Shown: positions 44,299 to 54,904, counted from the stretch's first letter. The stretch is DNA of 64,000 nt from Parapontixanthobacter aurantiacus (GCF_009827635.1 NZ_WTYW01000001.1:1506001-1570000), one strand, 5' to 3'. Program-made: numbers and translations. Notes: generated by a model not told the origin, from the sequence alone.

Positions 44299-45312
44299 CT
44301 ACTCCGCGACATCGGGAAGATTGAACCCCCTGACGATCCTCGTCGTCCCGGCTTCGAGTTCGACCAGAGCCACGGGCACGGTATCGTGCGTGGCGTAGTA
44401 GAGCCCGTCGGGTTGGGGCTGTCCGTATAGCTTGCGACCTTGGCGAATCGCCTCTGCCTCTGCGGACGCGAGGGATAGGGCCGGGATGTCGTCCAGCCCC
44501 GCCTCCAGCGGCAGGATGATGTCTTTCAACGGCGCGCCCTTACCCAATGCGTTGAGTTTGTCCAGCGAAATCGCCTGCGACTGGCTGAACGGACCGGCCT
44601 TGATACGCCTGAGATAAGTAACGTGCCCCAGGGTTCCAAGGGCGCGTGCGATGTCCCGTGCGAGCGAGCGGATATACGTTCCCTTGGAAACATGTGCGAC
44701 GAGCGTCACTGTTTCTGCAAGTTGCAACGAAATTTGCGGATCGAACGGGTCGGGTCGACCGCGGGTCGTGGCGAAAGCGCTGTCCGGAATGTCGTGGTTC
44801 TCATATTCCGTCGCAAGTTCGAGCGAATAGATCGTGACGGTCCGGCGCTTTTCCTCCATGTCGGGTTTTTCGCCAGCGCGCGCCCGATCATAGGCCCTTT
44901 CACCATCGACTTTAATTGCCGAATAGGCGGGGGGCACCTGATCGATAGTGCCGGTAAAATTCTCGCAAACCGCTTCGACAGCGGCCAAGGGCGGACGCCG
45001 ATCCGTGCGCTGAACGATCGCACCTTCGGCATCGAGCGTGTCCGTCTCCGATCCGAAAAGGATCGTGAATTCATAGGTCTTCGTCGCATCGAGCAACCGC
45101 CCCGCGAGCTTCGTCGCTTCGCCGAGCGCGATGGGCAGAACGCCCTGCGCCATCGGGTCGAGAGTTCCGCCGTGTCCGACCTTGACCTTGCCGTAGCCTG
45201 CCTCCCGCAGATTGCGTTTGACGGCGCCGACCGCCTGCGTGCTGCCGAGACCGATCGGTTTGTCGAGGACGATCCAGCCGTGCGGTGAAGAAAATGTATC
45301 GGATTTGCTCAC
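44299..45312 (-). CDS. truB: tRNA pseudouridine-55 synthase TruB
   Basis: A 337-residue TruB that converts U55 in the T loop of tRNAs to pseudouridine. Signatures are '[14 protein letters not shown]' (12-25), the catalytic Asp in '[14 protein letters not shown]' (about 46-59) and '[16 protein letters not shown]'. The start is GTG at 45312, with GGGAG five bases upstream; the codon before it, TTG at 45315, sits too close to that site. It diverges from glpD across 46 bases and is followed by rpsO. Confidence 0.96.
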   Translation of the reverse strand: MSKSDTFSSPHGWIVLDKPIGLGSTQAVGAVKRNLREAGYGKVKVGHGGTLDPMAQGVLPIALGEATKLAGRLLDATKTYEFTILFGSETDTLDAEGAIVQRTDRRPPLAAVEAVCENFTGTIDQVPPAYSAIKVDGERAYDRARAGEKPDMEEKRRTVTIYSLELATEYENHDIPDSAFATTRGRPDPFDPQISLQLAETVTLVAHVSKGTYIRSLARDIARALGTLGHVTYLRRIKAGPFSQSQAISLDKLNALGKGAPLKDIILPLEAGLDDIPALSLASAEAEAIRQGRKLYGQPQPDGLYYATHDTVPVALVELEAGTTRIVRGFNLPDVAE

Positions 45313-45358
45313 CAATTCTCCCTAGCCAAACAGGCAGGCGCTCGCCAAGCATATCGGT

Positions 45359-46888
45359 ATGGTTCCGGATTACGACCTTCTCGTTATCGGCGGTGGCATC
45401 AACGGAGCGGGCATAGCGAGGGATGCCGCCGGTCGCGACCTGAAGGTGCTGTTGGTCGAGAAGGACGACCTCGCCAGTCATACCTCGTCCGCCAGCACGA
45501 AGCTCGTCCACGGGGGCCTGCGCTATCTCGAACATTACGAATTCCGACTTGTGCGCGAGGCATTGCAGGAGCGGGAAGTTCTGCTCCGCATGGCCCCGCA
45601 TATCATCTGGCCGTTGCGCTTTGTACTGCCGCATGACGAGGGCCTGCGCCCGGCGTGGCTCCTGCGGCTGGGATTATTCCTTTACGATCATATCGGAGGA
45701 CGCGAACTTCTCCCTCCGACCCGCAAGGTCGACTTGCGGCAAGCGCCTCACGCAAAAGTTCTGGAAGAGCGCCTGCGCACGGGTTTTGAATATTCCGACT
45801 GCTGGGTCGAGGATTCCCGGCTTGTTGTTCTCAACGCGATGGATGCGGCGGAGCGCGGAGCGAACATTCGGACGCGGACGAAAGCGACAGACCTGCAACG
45901 CAATGGAAACCTATGGGAAGTGAGGCTAGAGGGCACCGAAGGCCCGAGCGAGACAGTCACATGCTCGGCAATCGTCAACGCCGCCGGTCCCTGGGTCGAC
46001 GATGTTCTCGGAAAGGCCCTGCCGCAGGAGGCACACGACAATCTGCGATTGGTAAAGGGCAGCCATCTGATCGTGCCTCGCCTCTACGATCACGATCATT
46101 GTTATATCTTTCAGAACGGGGACGACCGGATCGTCTTTGCCATCCCCTACGAGCGCGATTTCACGCTGCTGGGAACTACGGATGTCGCTTTCGAAGGGGA
46201 TCGCGACGCAATCGCGATATCGCAAGATGAAGCATCCTACATCTGCGATGCGGTAAACGAATATCTCGCAATCGACGTGAGCCCCAAGGATGCCGTTTCA
46301 AGCTATTCAGGCGTGAGGCCGCTTTACGACGACAAGGCTCGCAGCAACTCCACCGTGACGCGCGACTACGTATTCGAACTCGAGGGCGGCGGAGCAGAGG
46401 CCCCAATCCTGTCGATCTTCGGCGGCAAGATTACGACCTATCGCCGCCTCGCCGAACATGCCCTAGAACGGCTCGAAAAGGTCGGTTTGCCGATGGGTCG
46501 AAAATGGACGAAGGATGCTAACTTGCCGGGCGGTGATCTCGATCCGCTGAAAGTCGCATCGTTCATGACAGATTGCGAGCAGCGATATCCGTGGTTCCCG
46601 CGAGACGGCATCGTCCGCCTCGTTCGCGCATACGGCACGCGGATCGATCGCATCCTCCAGGACAAACACAGCCTCGACGATTGCGGGCGACATTTCGGCG
46701 GCGATTTCTACGAAGCCGAAGCCCGCTATCTCATTCAGCATGAATTCGCGCGAACTGCCGAAGACATTCTTTGGAGGCGCAGCAAGCTCGGCCTCCATCT
46801 GGAGGGAGAGGGTCAGGAAAAACTGCGCGAATGGTTGTCGTCTCAGAACGCCATGAGAGCGTCAGGCATAAACCAGTCGAGCACGTAA
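45359..46888 (+). CDS. glpD: Aerobic glycerol-3-phosphate dehydrogenase GlpD
   Basis: A 509-residue FAD-dependent, membrane-associated dehydrogenase that oxidises glycerol-3-phosphate to dihydroxyacetone phosphate and feeds the quinone pool. The FAD loop 'LLVIGGGINGAGIARDAAGR' (7-26), the family block 'SSASTKLVHGGLRYLEHYEF' and 'YSGVRPLYDD' are plain. Length is that of the E. coli enzyme. No glpF or glpK neighbours are in the window. Its last 46 bases overlap the convergent site-2 protease gene. Confidence 0.95.
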   Translation: MVPDYDLLVIGGGINGAGIARDAAGRDLKVLLVEKDDLASHTSSASTKLVHGGLRYLEHYEFRLVREALQEREVLLRMAPHIIWPLRFVLPHDEGLRPAWLLRLGLFLYDHIGGRELLPPTRKVDLRQAPHAKVLEERLRTGFEYSDCWVEDSRLVVLNAMDAAERGANIRTRTKATDLQRNGNLWEVRLEGTEGPSETVTCSAIVNAAGPWVDDVLGKALPQEAHDNLRLVKGSHLIVPRLYDHDHCYIFQNGDDRIVFAIPYERDFTLLGTTDVAFEGDRDAIAISQDEASYICDAVNEYLAIDVSPKDAVSSYSGVRPLYDDKARSNSTVTRDYVFELEGGGAEAPILSIFGGKITTYRRLAEHALERLEKVGLPMGRKWTKDANLPGGDLDPLKVASFMTDCEQRYPWFPRDGIVRLVRAYGTRIDRILQDKHSLDDCGRHFGGDFYEAEARYLIQHEFARTAEDILWRRSKLGLHLEGEGQEKLREWLSSQNAMRASGINQSST

Positions 46889-47553
46889 AGCACGGGAATG
46901 TAGAGCCTCTCGATGATGCGCAGCTGCGGCGCGAACCACGTCAGAGCGATCAGTCCGAAAAATAGGACCATCCCGAGCGGTCTCAATCGTTCGTAGGACC
47001 GCGCAAGCCTTCTCGGCAGAAAACCCTCGACGATGTGCGATCCGTCGAAGGGCGGGATCGGGAGCAAATTGAATATCCCGAGGAACAGATTGATCAGAAT
47101 GAAGAAGAACAGCCCGGTCGATAGATAACTCAGTTGCCCCAAATCGTCAGCGATGGCGGGAAGCCCGGCACCGGTAATGGCGAACTCTGCCCCGGCCGGC
47201 AGCGTCGTGTGCAGGAAGAAGGATGCGACGATTGCCATCGCAAAGTTGATGCCCGGCCCTGCCGCAGCGACGAGAACCATGCCCCAGCGCGGATTATCGA
47301 GCCGATCCTTCAATACCGGAACGGGTTTCGCCCAGCCGAAGATCGGGCCTTTGAACAGCGCAAGAGCGATCGGAACGAGCAACGTTCCGACCGGATCGAC
47401 ATGACGGATCGGATTCAGAGTGAGCCGCCCCCGTTCCTTCGCCGTCGGATCTCCGAGGGCGAGTGCAGTCCAGCCATGCGCGACCTCGTGAAAGACGATG
47501 GCAATGATCAGGCAGGGAATAAGGACCAGCGCAATGGTCAGGGTATCGGTCAT
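46843..47553 (-). CDS. Site-2 protease family (M50) membrane metalloprotease
   Basis: A 236-residue membrane protease of the M50B group. The zinc site is 'FHEVAHGW' (HEVAH at about residues 22-26) in the first span, and the second motif is 'NLLPIPPFDGSHIVEG' with its Asp ligand. About five to six spans are predicted, with no PDZ domain, so this is the small standalone type rather than RseP. Target proteins are unknown. It lies 48 bases downstream of tdk on the same strand and overlaps glpD tail to tail. Confidence 0.9.
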   Translation of the reverse strand: MTDTLTIALVLIPCLIIAIVFHEVAHGWTALALGDPTAKERGRLTLNPIRHVDPVGTLLVPIALALFKGPIFGWAKPVPVLKDRLDNPRWGMVLVAAAGPGINFAMAIVASFFLHTTLPAGAEFAITGAGLPAIADDLGQLSYLSTGLFFFILINLFLGIFNLLPIPPFDGSHIVEGFLPRRLARSYERLRPLGMVLFFGLIALTWFAPQLRIIERLYIPVLYVLDWFMPDALMAF

Positions 47554-47601
47554 GCTGGATAGATAAGCACGCGGGGCGTTGCCGCCAGTAGCGATTATCC
47601 A

Positions 47602-48180
47602 TTATTTGACGAGCGACTGCGTGAAATGGCGGCGACAGAGCGCGACGTAACGGTCGTTTCCGCCGATCTCGGTCTGCGCTCCTTCGCTTACCGCATTGCC
47701 TGCTTCGTCGACCCGAAGGTTCATCGTCGCCTTTCGCCCGCAATGACAAACCGCCTTCAGTTCGATGAGTGCGTCGGCAATGCCGAGAAGCGCGGCCGAT
47801 CCGGGAAACAAGGCACCTTGAAAATCGGTCCGAAGGCCGTAGCACAGGACCGGTATGTTGGCTTCGTCCGCCAATCCGGCCAGCTGCCATACCTGTGCAG
47901 GTGTCAGGAATTGCGCCTCGTCGACGAGGACGCAATGGATCTGCGCTTCTGCATTGTCCGCCACTACCCTCGCAGCAATATCGGTATCCTGTTCGAAGCG
48001 GTGCGCATCGCTCGCCAGTCCGATCCGCGAACTGATCGCTCCGAAGCCCGGCCGGTCATCGATCGCTGCGGTCCATAACGAGACCCGCATGTCACGTTCA
48101 TTGTAGTTGAAGGCCGTCTGGAGCAGCGTCGAACTCTTGCCGGCGTTCATGCTCGCATAATAGAAATAGAGCTTCGCCAT
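47602..48180 (-). CDS. tdk: Thymidine kinase
   Basis: A 192-residue type II thymidine kinase that phosphorylates thymidine in the salvage pathway. It has the Walker A loop 'YYASMNAGKSSTLLQ' (7-21), 'VLVDEAQFL' with the Walker B Asp and catalytic Glu, and a C-terminal lasso with zinc-type Cys residues ('CHCGRKAT' and a later 'LCRRHF'). The length fits the family exactly. It lies between rbfA and the site-2 protease on the same strand. Confidence 0.95.
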   Translation of the reverse strand: MAKLYFYYASMNAGKSSTLLQTAFNYNERDMRVSLWTAAIDDRPGFGAISSRIGLASDAHRFEQDTDIAARVVADNAEAQIHCVLVDEAQFLTPAQVWQLAGLADEANIPVLCYGLRTDFQGALFPGSAALLGIADALIELKAVCHCGRKATMNLRVDEAGNAVSEGAQTEIGGNDRYVALCRRHFTQSLVK

Positions 48181-48260
48181 GATCCTCGTCGCTAACCGTT
48201 GCGAGGCGTTCAGTCGAGCGCTTGCCGAACAAACCGGCGGATTACGCGCTTCGCGGTGGC

Positions 48261-48653
48261 TCAGTCACCGAGGTCGCGCGCGACCTTCGGATCGTTGAGC
48301 AATTGTTCGATCCGGTCGGCTTCCTCGAAACTCTCATCGACGCGGAACCTGAGTTTGGGCGCGAACTTCAGACCGAGGCGCTTCGCCACTTCGCGCTGCA
48401 GGTAAGCCGTATTCTGACGCAGCGCCTTGATGACTGCATCCTCTTCGATACCCAGCAGCGGCTTCACATAAGCCGTCGCATTGCGCAGGTCGGGGCTCAT
48501 GCGGACCTCGGTCACGCTGATATTGGTCGCGGTCAGCGTCTCGTCATGCACTTCCTGCCGTGCGAGCAGTTCGGACAGAATGTGCCGCACGCGCTCCCCA
48601 ACCTTGAGCACACGAACCGAATGTTGTTCCGCCGTATATTGCTGCCTAGCCAT
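48261..48653 (-). CDS. rbfA: Ribosome-binding factor A
   Basis: A 130-residue RbfA, which binds the immature 30S subunit and helps 16S 5'-end maturation, notably in the cold. It shows the single KH-like domain with '[16 protein letters not shown]'-type opening and '[17 protein letters not shown]' (about 48-64). It begins inside the DUF1697 gene (8-base overlap), so the two are coupled, in the operon that starts at rimP. Confidence 0.94.
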   Translation of the reverse strand: MARQQYTAEQHSVRVLKVGERVRHILSELLARQEVHDETLTATNISVTEVRMSPDLRNATAYVKPLLGIEEDAVIKALRQNTAYLQREVAKRLGLKFAPKLRFRVDESFEEADRIEQLLNDPKVARDLGD

Positions 48654-49209
48654 CCGCGGCCTCCAGCGCGTCCATCTTCGTCAGAATACGTTTCATGGAC
48701 CTGATATTGCGAGCGGTGCCGACGAATCCAAGGCGCTTGGAAATAAAACCGGTCGTTAGCGGACTACGTCCGACACCATTGTTGTAATCGACGAACAAGG
48801 TGCGATCCCCCGCAGCGATGCGTTCCGGCCCGCGTCCTGCATAGTCATTAACGAGCTGCTGGAAGTCGCTTTGTGGAAACTGCCCAGCGAAGAAAATCGT
48901 ATGAACCTGCTTGTCCGCTCCTTCCTGCGTCCGGTCGGTGAAGGGATTATCGGCGATCGCCCGCGCAAGCTGGTCGCGGGTCAGCACGACGATCTCGCTT
49001 TTGATGTCGAATTCCTCGCGAACGATCCATGCCATCTTTTCAGCAAGGCCCTCAGGCGGCATCTCGTCATGTCGAAACAGTATATTCCCGCTTGCCGTGA
49101 CCGTTTCGACGTCCGTAAAGCCTTCGCGCTCGAGAGCTTCGCGCAAGTCGACCATCAGCAGCCGGTTCTTACCGACATTGATGGAACCGAGCAGTGCCAG
49201 ATAGCGCAT
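48646..49209 (-). CDS. DUF1697 family protein
   Basis: A 187-residue protein of the DUF1697 family, function unknown. The typical start '[22 protein letters not shown]' fixes the ATG at 49209. Other family parts are '[12 protein letters not shown]' and the end '[19 protein letters not shown]'. It sits between infB and rbfA and overlaps rbfA by 8 bases. The core order is usually infB-rbfA-truB, so this is an inserted gene. Nothing in it shows a tie to ribosome maturation other than its place. Confidence 0.85.
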   Translation of the reverse strand: MRYLALLGSINVGKNRLLMVDLREALEREGFTDVETVTASGNILFRHDEMPPEGLAEKMAWIVREEFDIKSEIVVLTRDQLARAIADNPFTDRTQEGADKQVHTIFFAGQFPQSDFQQLVNDYAGRGPERIAAGDRTLFVDYNNGVGRSPLTTGFISKRLGFVGTARNIRSMKRILTKMDALEAADG

Positions 49210-49306
49210 CGATAAGTTCCGCGTTGCGACCCTATCGACGGGTCTCGAACCCGCCAAATGCCCGAAAAGGATCGAGCACCCCGCCGATCGGGTCAAAGGC
49301 TAAAAA

Positions 49307-51838
49307 CTACAGAGTGCGTTCGCGCTCTTCGACTTCGAACACCTCGAGGTTGTCGCCCGGCTTGATGTCGTTCGTATCCTGGAGGACCACGCCGCATTCG
49401 AGGCCGGTGCGAACTTCGTCAACATCCTCCTTGAAGCGTCGCAGCGAAGCGATGGTCGTCGCCGACACGATGACGTCTTCGCGGGTAAGACGCGCATGCA
49501 GTCCCTTGCGAATGACACCGTCGATAACGAGCAGACCTGCAGCCTTGTCGCGCTTCCCGGCAGGGAAGACTTGCTTGACTTCGGCACGGCCAACGACGGT
49601 CTCGATCTTCTCCGGACCGAGTTCGCCCGCCATTTCCTTCGCGATCTCGTCGGTCAGGTGATAGATCACGTCGTGATACATCATCCGCACGTTCTCGCGC
49701 TTCACGAGGTCGCGGGCCTTGGCGTTGGGACGCACGTTGAAGCCGATGATCGGCGCATCCGAAGCTGCGGCCAGGCTCACATCGGTCTCGGTAATGGCAC
49801 CGACCCCGGCATGGAGCACGCGAACCTTGATAAGGTCGTTCGACAGGTTGTGAAGCGCAGTGTTGATCGCCTCGACGCTGCCCTGAACATCGGCTTTGAC
49901 GAGCACGGGATATTCGACGACGTCGCTTTGCAGATTGTTGAACATCGTGTCGAAACTGGTGGGAGCGAGCGCCGTGCGCTTTTCCGTAGCCTTTTCCCGG
50001 CGATATTCGGCCACTTCGCGGGCGCGCTGCTCGTTCTCGACAACGGTCAGGCGCTCGCCTGCGCCGGGCACGCCGCCCAAGCCGAGAACCTCGACCGGCA
50101 TGGAGGGTCCGGCTTCCTTGATCTGCTTGCCCTTGTCATCGACGACGGCGCGGACACGGCCGCTTTCCGTGCCGACGACGAAGGTATCGCCGCGTTTGAG
50201 CGTCCCGCGCGTCACGAGGACGGTCGCCACTGCACCGCGACCCTTGTCTAGTTGCGCTTCGACTACGACAGCTTCCGCCGATCTGTCGGGCCGCGCCTTG
50301 AGTTCCAGCAATTCGGCCTGAAGGTTGATGGCGTCGAGCAATTCATCAAGGCCGGTGCCTTCCTTCGCCGACACCTCGACATCCTGCACGTCGCCCGACA
50401 TTTTTTCCACGATAACTTCGTGCTCGAGCAGGCGGTTGCGGATATTGTCCGGGTTAGCCTCGGGCTTGTCGATCTTGTTGATCGCCACGATCATCGGAAC
50501 GCCAGCGGCCTTCGTGTGATTGATGGCCTCGATCGTTTGCGGCATGATGCCGTCGTCGGCTGCGACGACGAGAATGACGATATCCGTCACGTTCGCGCCC
50601 CGTTGCCGCATCTCGGTGAAGGCAGCGTGGCCCGGCGTGTCGAGGAAAGTGATCTTGTCCTTGCTCTTGGTGGTTATCTGATAGGCACCGATATGCTGGG
50701 TGATGCCACCGGCTTCGCCCTTCACAACATCCGTTCCGCGCAGTGCGTCGAGCAGCGAAGTCTTGCCGTGATCGACATGACCCATGATCGTGACGACCGG
50801 CGGACGCGGCTTCAGCGTCTCCTCCGGATCGGCGTCGTCGCTTGCCTGAATATCGATGTCGGCTTCCGAGACGCGCTGGATATTGTGGCCGAACTCCTCG
50901 ACCAGCAATTCCGCCGTATCCTGGTCAATCGTCTGGTTGACGGTAACCATCATGCCCATGTTGAATAGCGCTTTCACCAGGTCGGCGCCCTTCTCGGCCA
51001 TGCGCTGAGCGAGTTCCTGCACGGTGATCGCTTCGGGAACGACCACGTCGCGCACCTGCTTTTCGCGGGGCTGATTGCCTCCGCCGCCCTGCAGGCGGCG
51101 CTCTTTTTCGCGGGCACGCTTCAAGGCGGCGAGGCTGCGAGCGCGCTTGCCTTCGTCGTCGTTGAGCGCCTTGTTGACCGTCAGCTTGCCACCCTTGCGC
51201 CGATCCTTGCGCTCTTCGGTCCGCGTCTTGGGCGCTTCCTTCTTCTTCTCGGGACGCTTGATCTCGGGGCGGGCTACGGGGGTGAACCGGCGCGGGGAAG
51301 GCACGGTATCGCCGCCAGTTGACGTGTTGGCGGTGGCTTCCTCAGCAGCATCGGTAGCCTGCTCGGTTTCCGCAGGCTCGGCCGGCTTCTCCTCGGCGGC
51401 TTTTTCAGCCTTTTCCTCGGCTTTACGGTTTTCTTCGGCGCGGCGCTTTTCCTCTTCGGCAGCCTTGGCCCGTGCTTCGTCGTCGCGGCGGCGGGCATCT
51501 TCAGCCAGACGCAGGCGCTCTTCCTCGGCCTCGCGCTGCAGGCGCGCGACCCGTTCCTGAGGGGTTTCGCCCGAAGGATCGACCTTCTTCTTCGCAGCCG
51601 GAGCAGGCGTCGGAGCCGGTGCGGGCGCCGGGGCCGGAGCGGGCGTCGGTTCCGGCGTAGGAGCGGGCGTCGGCGCGGCGGTTTCGCCGGGCTTGTTCAG
51701 TTTACGGCGACGCTTGACCTCGACCGCGACCTTGTTCGTCCGGCCGTGGCTGAAAGTCTGTTTAACTTCCCCGGCATCCACCGCCCGCTTCAATCCGAGC
51801 GGTTTGCGTGCGCGTGGTTTCTTGTCTTCGTCGCTCAT
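49307..51838 (-). CDS. infB: Translation initiation factor IF-2
   Basis: An 843-residue IF-2, the GTPase that brings initiator tRNA to the 30S subunit. The G domain shows '[17 protein letters not shown]' (G1), 'DTPGHAAF' (G3) and 'NKIDKPEA' (G4). Domains II, III and C2 follow, and the end 'EVEERERTL' is complete. The N-terminal 200 or so residues are low-complexity: a (Pro-Ala-Pro-Thr/Glu) tract at about 55-85, then a charged Glu/Arg/Ala-rich helix, as is common in alphaproteobacteria. It begins 9 bases after the ylxR stop in the nusA operon. Confidence 0.97.
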   Translation of the reverse strand: MSDEDKKPRARKPLGLKRAVDAGEVKQTFSHGRTNKVAVEVKRRRKLNKPGETAAPTPAPTPEPTPAPAPAPAPAPTPAPAAKKKVDPSGETPQERVARLQREAEEERLRLAEDARRRDDEARAKAAEEEKRRAEENRKAEEKAEKAAEEKPAEPAETEQATDAAEEATANTSTGGDTVPSPRRFTPVARPEIKRPEKKKEAPKTRTEERKDRRKGGKLTVNKALNDDEGKRARSLAALKRAREKERRLQGGGGNQPREKQVRDVVVPEAITVQELAQRMAEKGADLVKALFNMGMMVTVNQTIDQDTAELLVEEFGHNIQRVSEADIDIQASDDADPEETLKPRPPVVTIMGHVDHGKTSLLDALRGTDVVKGEAGGITQHIGAYQITTKSKDKITFLDTPGHAAFTEMRQRGANVTDIVILVVAADDGIMPQTIEAINHTKAAGVPMIVAINKIDKPEANPDNIRNRLLEHEVIVEKMSGDVQDVEVSAKEGTGLDELLDAINLQAELLELKARPDRSAEAVVVEAQLDKGRGAVATVLVTRGTLKRGDTFVVGTESGRVRAVVDDKGKQIKEAGPSMPVEVLGLGGVPGAGERLTVVENEQRAREVAEYRREKATEKRTALAPTSFDTMFNNLQSDVVEYPVLVKADVQGSVEAINTALHNLSNDLIKVRVLHAGVGAITETDVSLAAASDAPIIGFNVRPNAKARDLVKRENVRMMYHDVIYHLTDEIAKEMAGELGPEKIETVVGRAEVKQVFPAGKRDKAAGLLVIDGVIRKGLHARLTREDVIVSATTIASLRRFKEDVDEVRTGLECGVVLQDTNDIKPGDNLEVFEVEERERTL

Positions 51839-51847
51839 AAAACTTCT

Positions 51848-52651
51848 TCAATCCTTCAAATCGTCTTCGTCGCGGCCTGCCGGTGCGGCCACGCCATCCT
51901 GTCGCCCGCGGGGCGCGGTCGCCCCCTGGAAATTTTGTAAACGCGCCAGGGATTCTTCGACCCTCCACGCAGCCTGCCTGTCGACAAGCGCAAGATGGAC
52001 CACGTTATCGCGGCCCAATGCCACAGACAGAGCGGTGCGGTCCAGTGGCAAGTCGCGGCCGCGCTTGCCCGAACCTTCCTCGTCGCTGCCCACTCGCCAG
52101 GCCTGATCGAGCGCGCGCCGCCCGTCCTCGCTGGCATCTGCGGCGTGCAGCAGCAGTGCAACCTTGCCCTGCCGCGCAGCCTTATCGATCCGCTGCGTAC
52201 CGAGAACCGCATTGCCGCAGCGCAGCTCCAGACCCAGACGATCCAAAAGGGAACGCGTCAAAGCCTGTTCGACCCGGTCAGCAAGATTGTCCGGTATCTC
52301 GAGCTTTATGTCCTTCGGCCCGCCTTTGAATGCCCGCAGCAGCCCCCCACGAAGTTTGCCATTGCGAAGGGATTCTTCAAGGGCAGCACGCGAGACCGAT
52401 ATCCACGCGCCGCGGCCGGGCGCCTTCCCCTGAGCGTCCGGCAGGACGAGACCTGCCGGCGAAACGGCCAGCCGTACGAGCACGCTTCGCCCGGCAGTTG
52501 CTCCGGTCAGGATGCAACGGCGTTCGGGCTCGCTGCCTGCATGGCGTCGAGAAACGCGCGCCGCGTTCGGGCGAGCATCCGCAGACGCCGCTGGCGTCTT
52601 GTCCGGTCCGGCGATGTCGGGGTTCAGGCGCTCATTGGGTGGAGTCCGCAT
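51848..52651 (-). CDS. YlxR (DUF448) RNA-binding protein fused to an L7Ae-like domain
   Basis: A 267-residue protein. The YlxR domain lies at about residues 35-120 with 'EPERRCILTGATAGR' and 'GRGAWISVSRAALEES'. The C-terminal part ('LLDRLGLELRCGNAVLGTQRI', 'KVALLLHAADASEDG') resembles an L7Ae/L30e RNA-binding domain, a fusion common in alphaproteobacteria. Its role is probably in transcription or RNA binding within the nusA-infB operon. The start at 52651 is set by AGGAGG six bases upstream; it lies 20 bases inside the end of nusA. The C-terminus is acidic. Confidence 0.88.
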   Translation of the reverse strand: MRTPPNERLNPDIAGPDKTPAASADARPNAARVSRRHAGSEPERRCILTGATAGRSVLVRLAVSPAGLVLPDAQGKAPGRGAWISVSRAALEESLRNGKLRGGLLRAFKGGPKDIKLEIPDNLADRVEQALTRSLLDRLGLELRCGNAVLGTQRIDKAARQGKVALLLHAADASEDGRRALDQAWRVGSDEEGSGKRGRDLPLDRTALSVALGRDNVVHLALVDRQAAWRVEESLARLQNFQGATAPRGRQDGVAAPAGRDEDDLKD

Positions 52652-54317
52652 CGGCGGCCTCCTGCGTTTGACCCTGGGGGTCGCTTTCGGCGGCGGTCGA
52701 AGTGAGGTCGTTTCCAGCCCCTTCGTCCTCGTCGTCGAACCAGTGGGCACGGGCCGCCATGATGATTTCGTTGCCTTGCTCTTCGCTCAGGCCGTAATCG
52801 CCAAGGACGCCGCCCTTGTCCTGCTCGCGCTGGGGTCGACGCGTTGGAGGACCGTCGGCATTGTTCCGCCGGCGCGGAGCTTCGCGCTTCTTCGCAATGA
52901 GTTCGTCGGTCGCAAGATCGGCCAGATCGTCGAGCGTCTTGATGCCGTTCTTGCCGAGCGTGACGAGCATGGCTTCCGACAGATGTGGCAGCTCCGCCAG
53001 ATCGTCTTCGACGCCGAGTTCGCGACGCTCTTCGCGATAGGCATCTTCCTGCCGTTCGAGCGCCTCTTTCGCGCGGCTCTGCAATTCCTCGGCGAGTTCT
53101 TCGTCGAAGCCCTCGATCGCTGCCAGTTCGTCGAGATCGACATAGGCGACTTCCTCGAGTTCGGCGAAACCTTCGGCCACGAGCAGCTGCGAGAGCGTCT
53201 CGTCGACATCGAGTTCCTCTTCGAACATCTTGGAGCGTTCGGAGAATTCCTTGCTGCGCCGTTCGGCCGCTTCCTCATCGGTCATGATGTCGATCTGGTG
53301 ACCAGTCAGCTGGCTGGCGAGACGCACATTCTGACCCCGACGCCCAATGGCGAGCGAAAGCTGATCATCGGGAACGACGACTTCGATGCGTCCCTCTTCC
53401 TCGTCGAGGACGACGCGGCTGACAGTTGCCGGCTGCAATGCGTTCACGACGAAGGTCGCCGTATCCTCGGACCAGGGAATGATGTCGATCTTCTCGCCCT
53501 GGAGTTCCTGCACGACGGCCTGAACGCGGCTACCCTTCATGCCGACACATGCGCCGACCGGGTCGATGCTGCTGTCATGGCTGATGACGCCGATCTTCGC
53601 ACGGCTGCCGGGATCGCGGGCAGCGGCCTTGATCTCGATGATGCCGTCGTAGATTTCGGGCACTTCTTGCGCGAACAGCTTGCGCATGAAGTCGGGCGCG
53701 GCCCGGCTGAGGAAGATTTGCGGTCCGCGGTTGTTCCGCTCGACCTTGGTGATGAGGGCGCGGACGCGCTCGCCGACGCGGGCAGCTTCGCGAGGGATCT
53801 GCTGGTCGCGGCGGATTACACCTTCGGCGCGGCCGAGATTGACGATTACGTGTCCGAATTCGACCGACTTGATGACACCTGTAATGACTTCGTCGGCGCG
53901 ATCCTTGAACTCTTCGTACTGCCGCTCGCGCTCAGCATCGCGCACCTTCTGAAAGATGACCTGCTTCGCCGACTGTGCATCGATGCGCCCGAGATCGACG
54001 GGCGGCAGCGGATCGACGATGAAATCGCCGAGCTTCGCATTGGCGTCCAGCTTCTGCGCCTGATCGAGATCGACCTGCTTGAAGTAGTCTTCGACCTCTC
54101 CGACCACCTCGACGACGCGCCACAGGCGCAGATCGCCGGTTTGCGGGTCGAGCTTCGCGCGAATGTCGTTCTCCGCACCGTAGCGGTTGCGCGCGCTTTT
54201 CTGGATCGCCTCCTCCATCGCCTCGATGACGATCGCCTTGTCGATCATCTTTTCCGAAGCAACCGAGTTCGCAATCGCGAGGAGTTCAGCCTTGTTGGCG
54301 GAAATTGCACTGGCCAT
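52632..54317 (-). CDS. nusA: Transcription termination/antitermination protein NusA
   Basis: A 561-residue NusA. The order is an N-terminal RNA-polymerase-binding domain (1-130), an S1 domain ('ITGVIKSVEFGHVIVNLGRAEG', about 145), KH1 ('DPVGACVGMKGSRVQAVVQEL'), KH2 ('SLAIGRRGQNVRLASQLTG') and C-terminal acidic helix-hairpin-helix repeats. It modulates pausing, termination and antitermination. It follows rimP with a one-base overlap (TGATG). The tail after about residue 470 is Arg/Pro- then Asp/Glu-rich and likely disordered. Confidence 0.97.
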   Translation of the reverse strand: MASAISANKAELLAIANSVASEKMIDKAIVIEAMEEAIQKSARNRYGAENDIRAKLDPQTGDLRLWRVVEVVGEVEDYFKQVDLDQAQKLDANAKLGDFIVDPLPPVDLGRIDAQSAKQVIFQKVRDAERERQYEEFKDRADEVITGVIKSVEFGHVIVNLGRAEGVIRRDQQIPREAARVGERVRALITKVERNNRGPQIFLSRAAPDFMRKLFAQEVPEIYDGIIEIKAAARDPGSRAKIGVISHDSSIDPVGACVGMKGSRVQAVVQELQGEKIDIIPWSEDTATFVVNALQPATVSRVVLDEEEGRIEVVVPDDQLSLAIGRRGQNVRLASQLTGHQIDIMTDEEAAERRSKEFSERSKMFEEELDVDETLSQLLVAEGFAELEEVAYVDLDELAAIEGFDEELAEELQSRAKEALERQEDAYREERRELGVEDDLAELPHLSEAMLVTLGKNGIKTLDDLADLATDELIAKKREAPRRRNNADGPPTRRPQREQDKGGVLGDYGLSEEQGNEIIMAARAHWFDDEDEGAGNDLTSTAAESDPQGQTQEAADADSTQ

Positions 54318-54904
54318 CAGTCGTCAGCCTTTTCTTCTTCGTCTGTATTGTCTTCGATGATATCTTCAGCGCCACTCGTATCGAGCGGCTGGGTCGCGGC
54401 AATCAGTTCGTCGGTCAGGACGAGCTTTGCCGAATGAATTGCCTGTAGCGGAACTTCGACGCGCCCTGCCTTGCGATCCTCTAACGCAACGAAATCCGTC
54501 CCGTCGCGGTTTTCCAAGCCTAGCAGTTCGCCGCGAAGATTGCGATGACCCTGAACCTTTTCGGAAAGCGAAACCTTCGCTTCATGGCCGGCCCAGTCGG
54601 CGTAATCCTTTGCTCGCGTCAGGGGACGGTCAATGCCGGGGCTCGAAACCTCCAGGTGATAAGCGCCGGGTACCAGGACTTCGCCTTCAGCCTCCAGCGT
54701 GTCGAGCTTTTCAGAAACGCGGCGGGACAAAGCGGCGCACTGGTCGATTACCAATTGCCCCGTCGCGGGATCTTCCGCCATGATCTGGAGTGCCTGGCCG
54801 CCATCGCCCGCTTCGGACGGCATCATCTTCACGCGCACGAGTTCGAAACCCAGCGCTTTCGCTTCGGGTTCGATGACTTCGACAAGACGTGCCAGATCGG
54901 CCAT
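54317..54904 (-). CDS. rimP: Ribosome maturation factor RimP
   Basis: A 195-residue RimP, needed for 30S assembly. The N-terminal domain includes 'LVEVIEPEAKALGFELVRVKMM' (6-27) and 'CAALSRRVSEKLD'. 'AYHLEVSSPGIDRPL' is the family hallmark, and an SH3-like C-terminal domain follows. The end is extended by an acidic run ('DIIEDNTDEEEKADD'). It is the first gene of the rimP-nusA-ylxR-infB unit. Confidence 0.95.
   Translation of the reverse strand: MADLARLVEVIEPEAKALGFELVRVKMMPSEAGDGGQALQIMAEDPATGQLVIDQCAALSRRVSEKLDTLEAEGEVLVPGAYHLEVSSPGIDRPLTRAKDYADWAGHEAKVSLSEKVQGHRNLRGELLGLENRDGTDFVALEDRKAGRVEVPLQAIHSAKLVLTDELIAATQPLDTSGAEDIIEDNTDEEEKADD

Noticed and set aside
49307-51838. Short tandem repeats (Pro-Ala-Pro-Thr tract near 51600-51680) as a mobile or CRISPR-like repeat
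   Set aside because: It is the low-complexity N-terminal linker of IF-2; there are no spacers or direct DNA repeats of CRISPR type.
52512-54437. A 641-codon open frame on the plus strand opposite nusA and ylxR
   Set aside because: It is antisense to well-identified conserved genes, has no ribosome site and no recognisable domains. It arises from high GC content and codon bias of the minus-strand genes.
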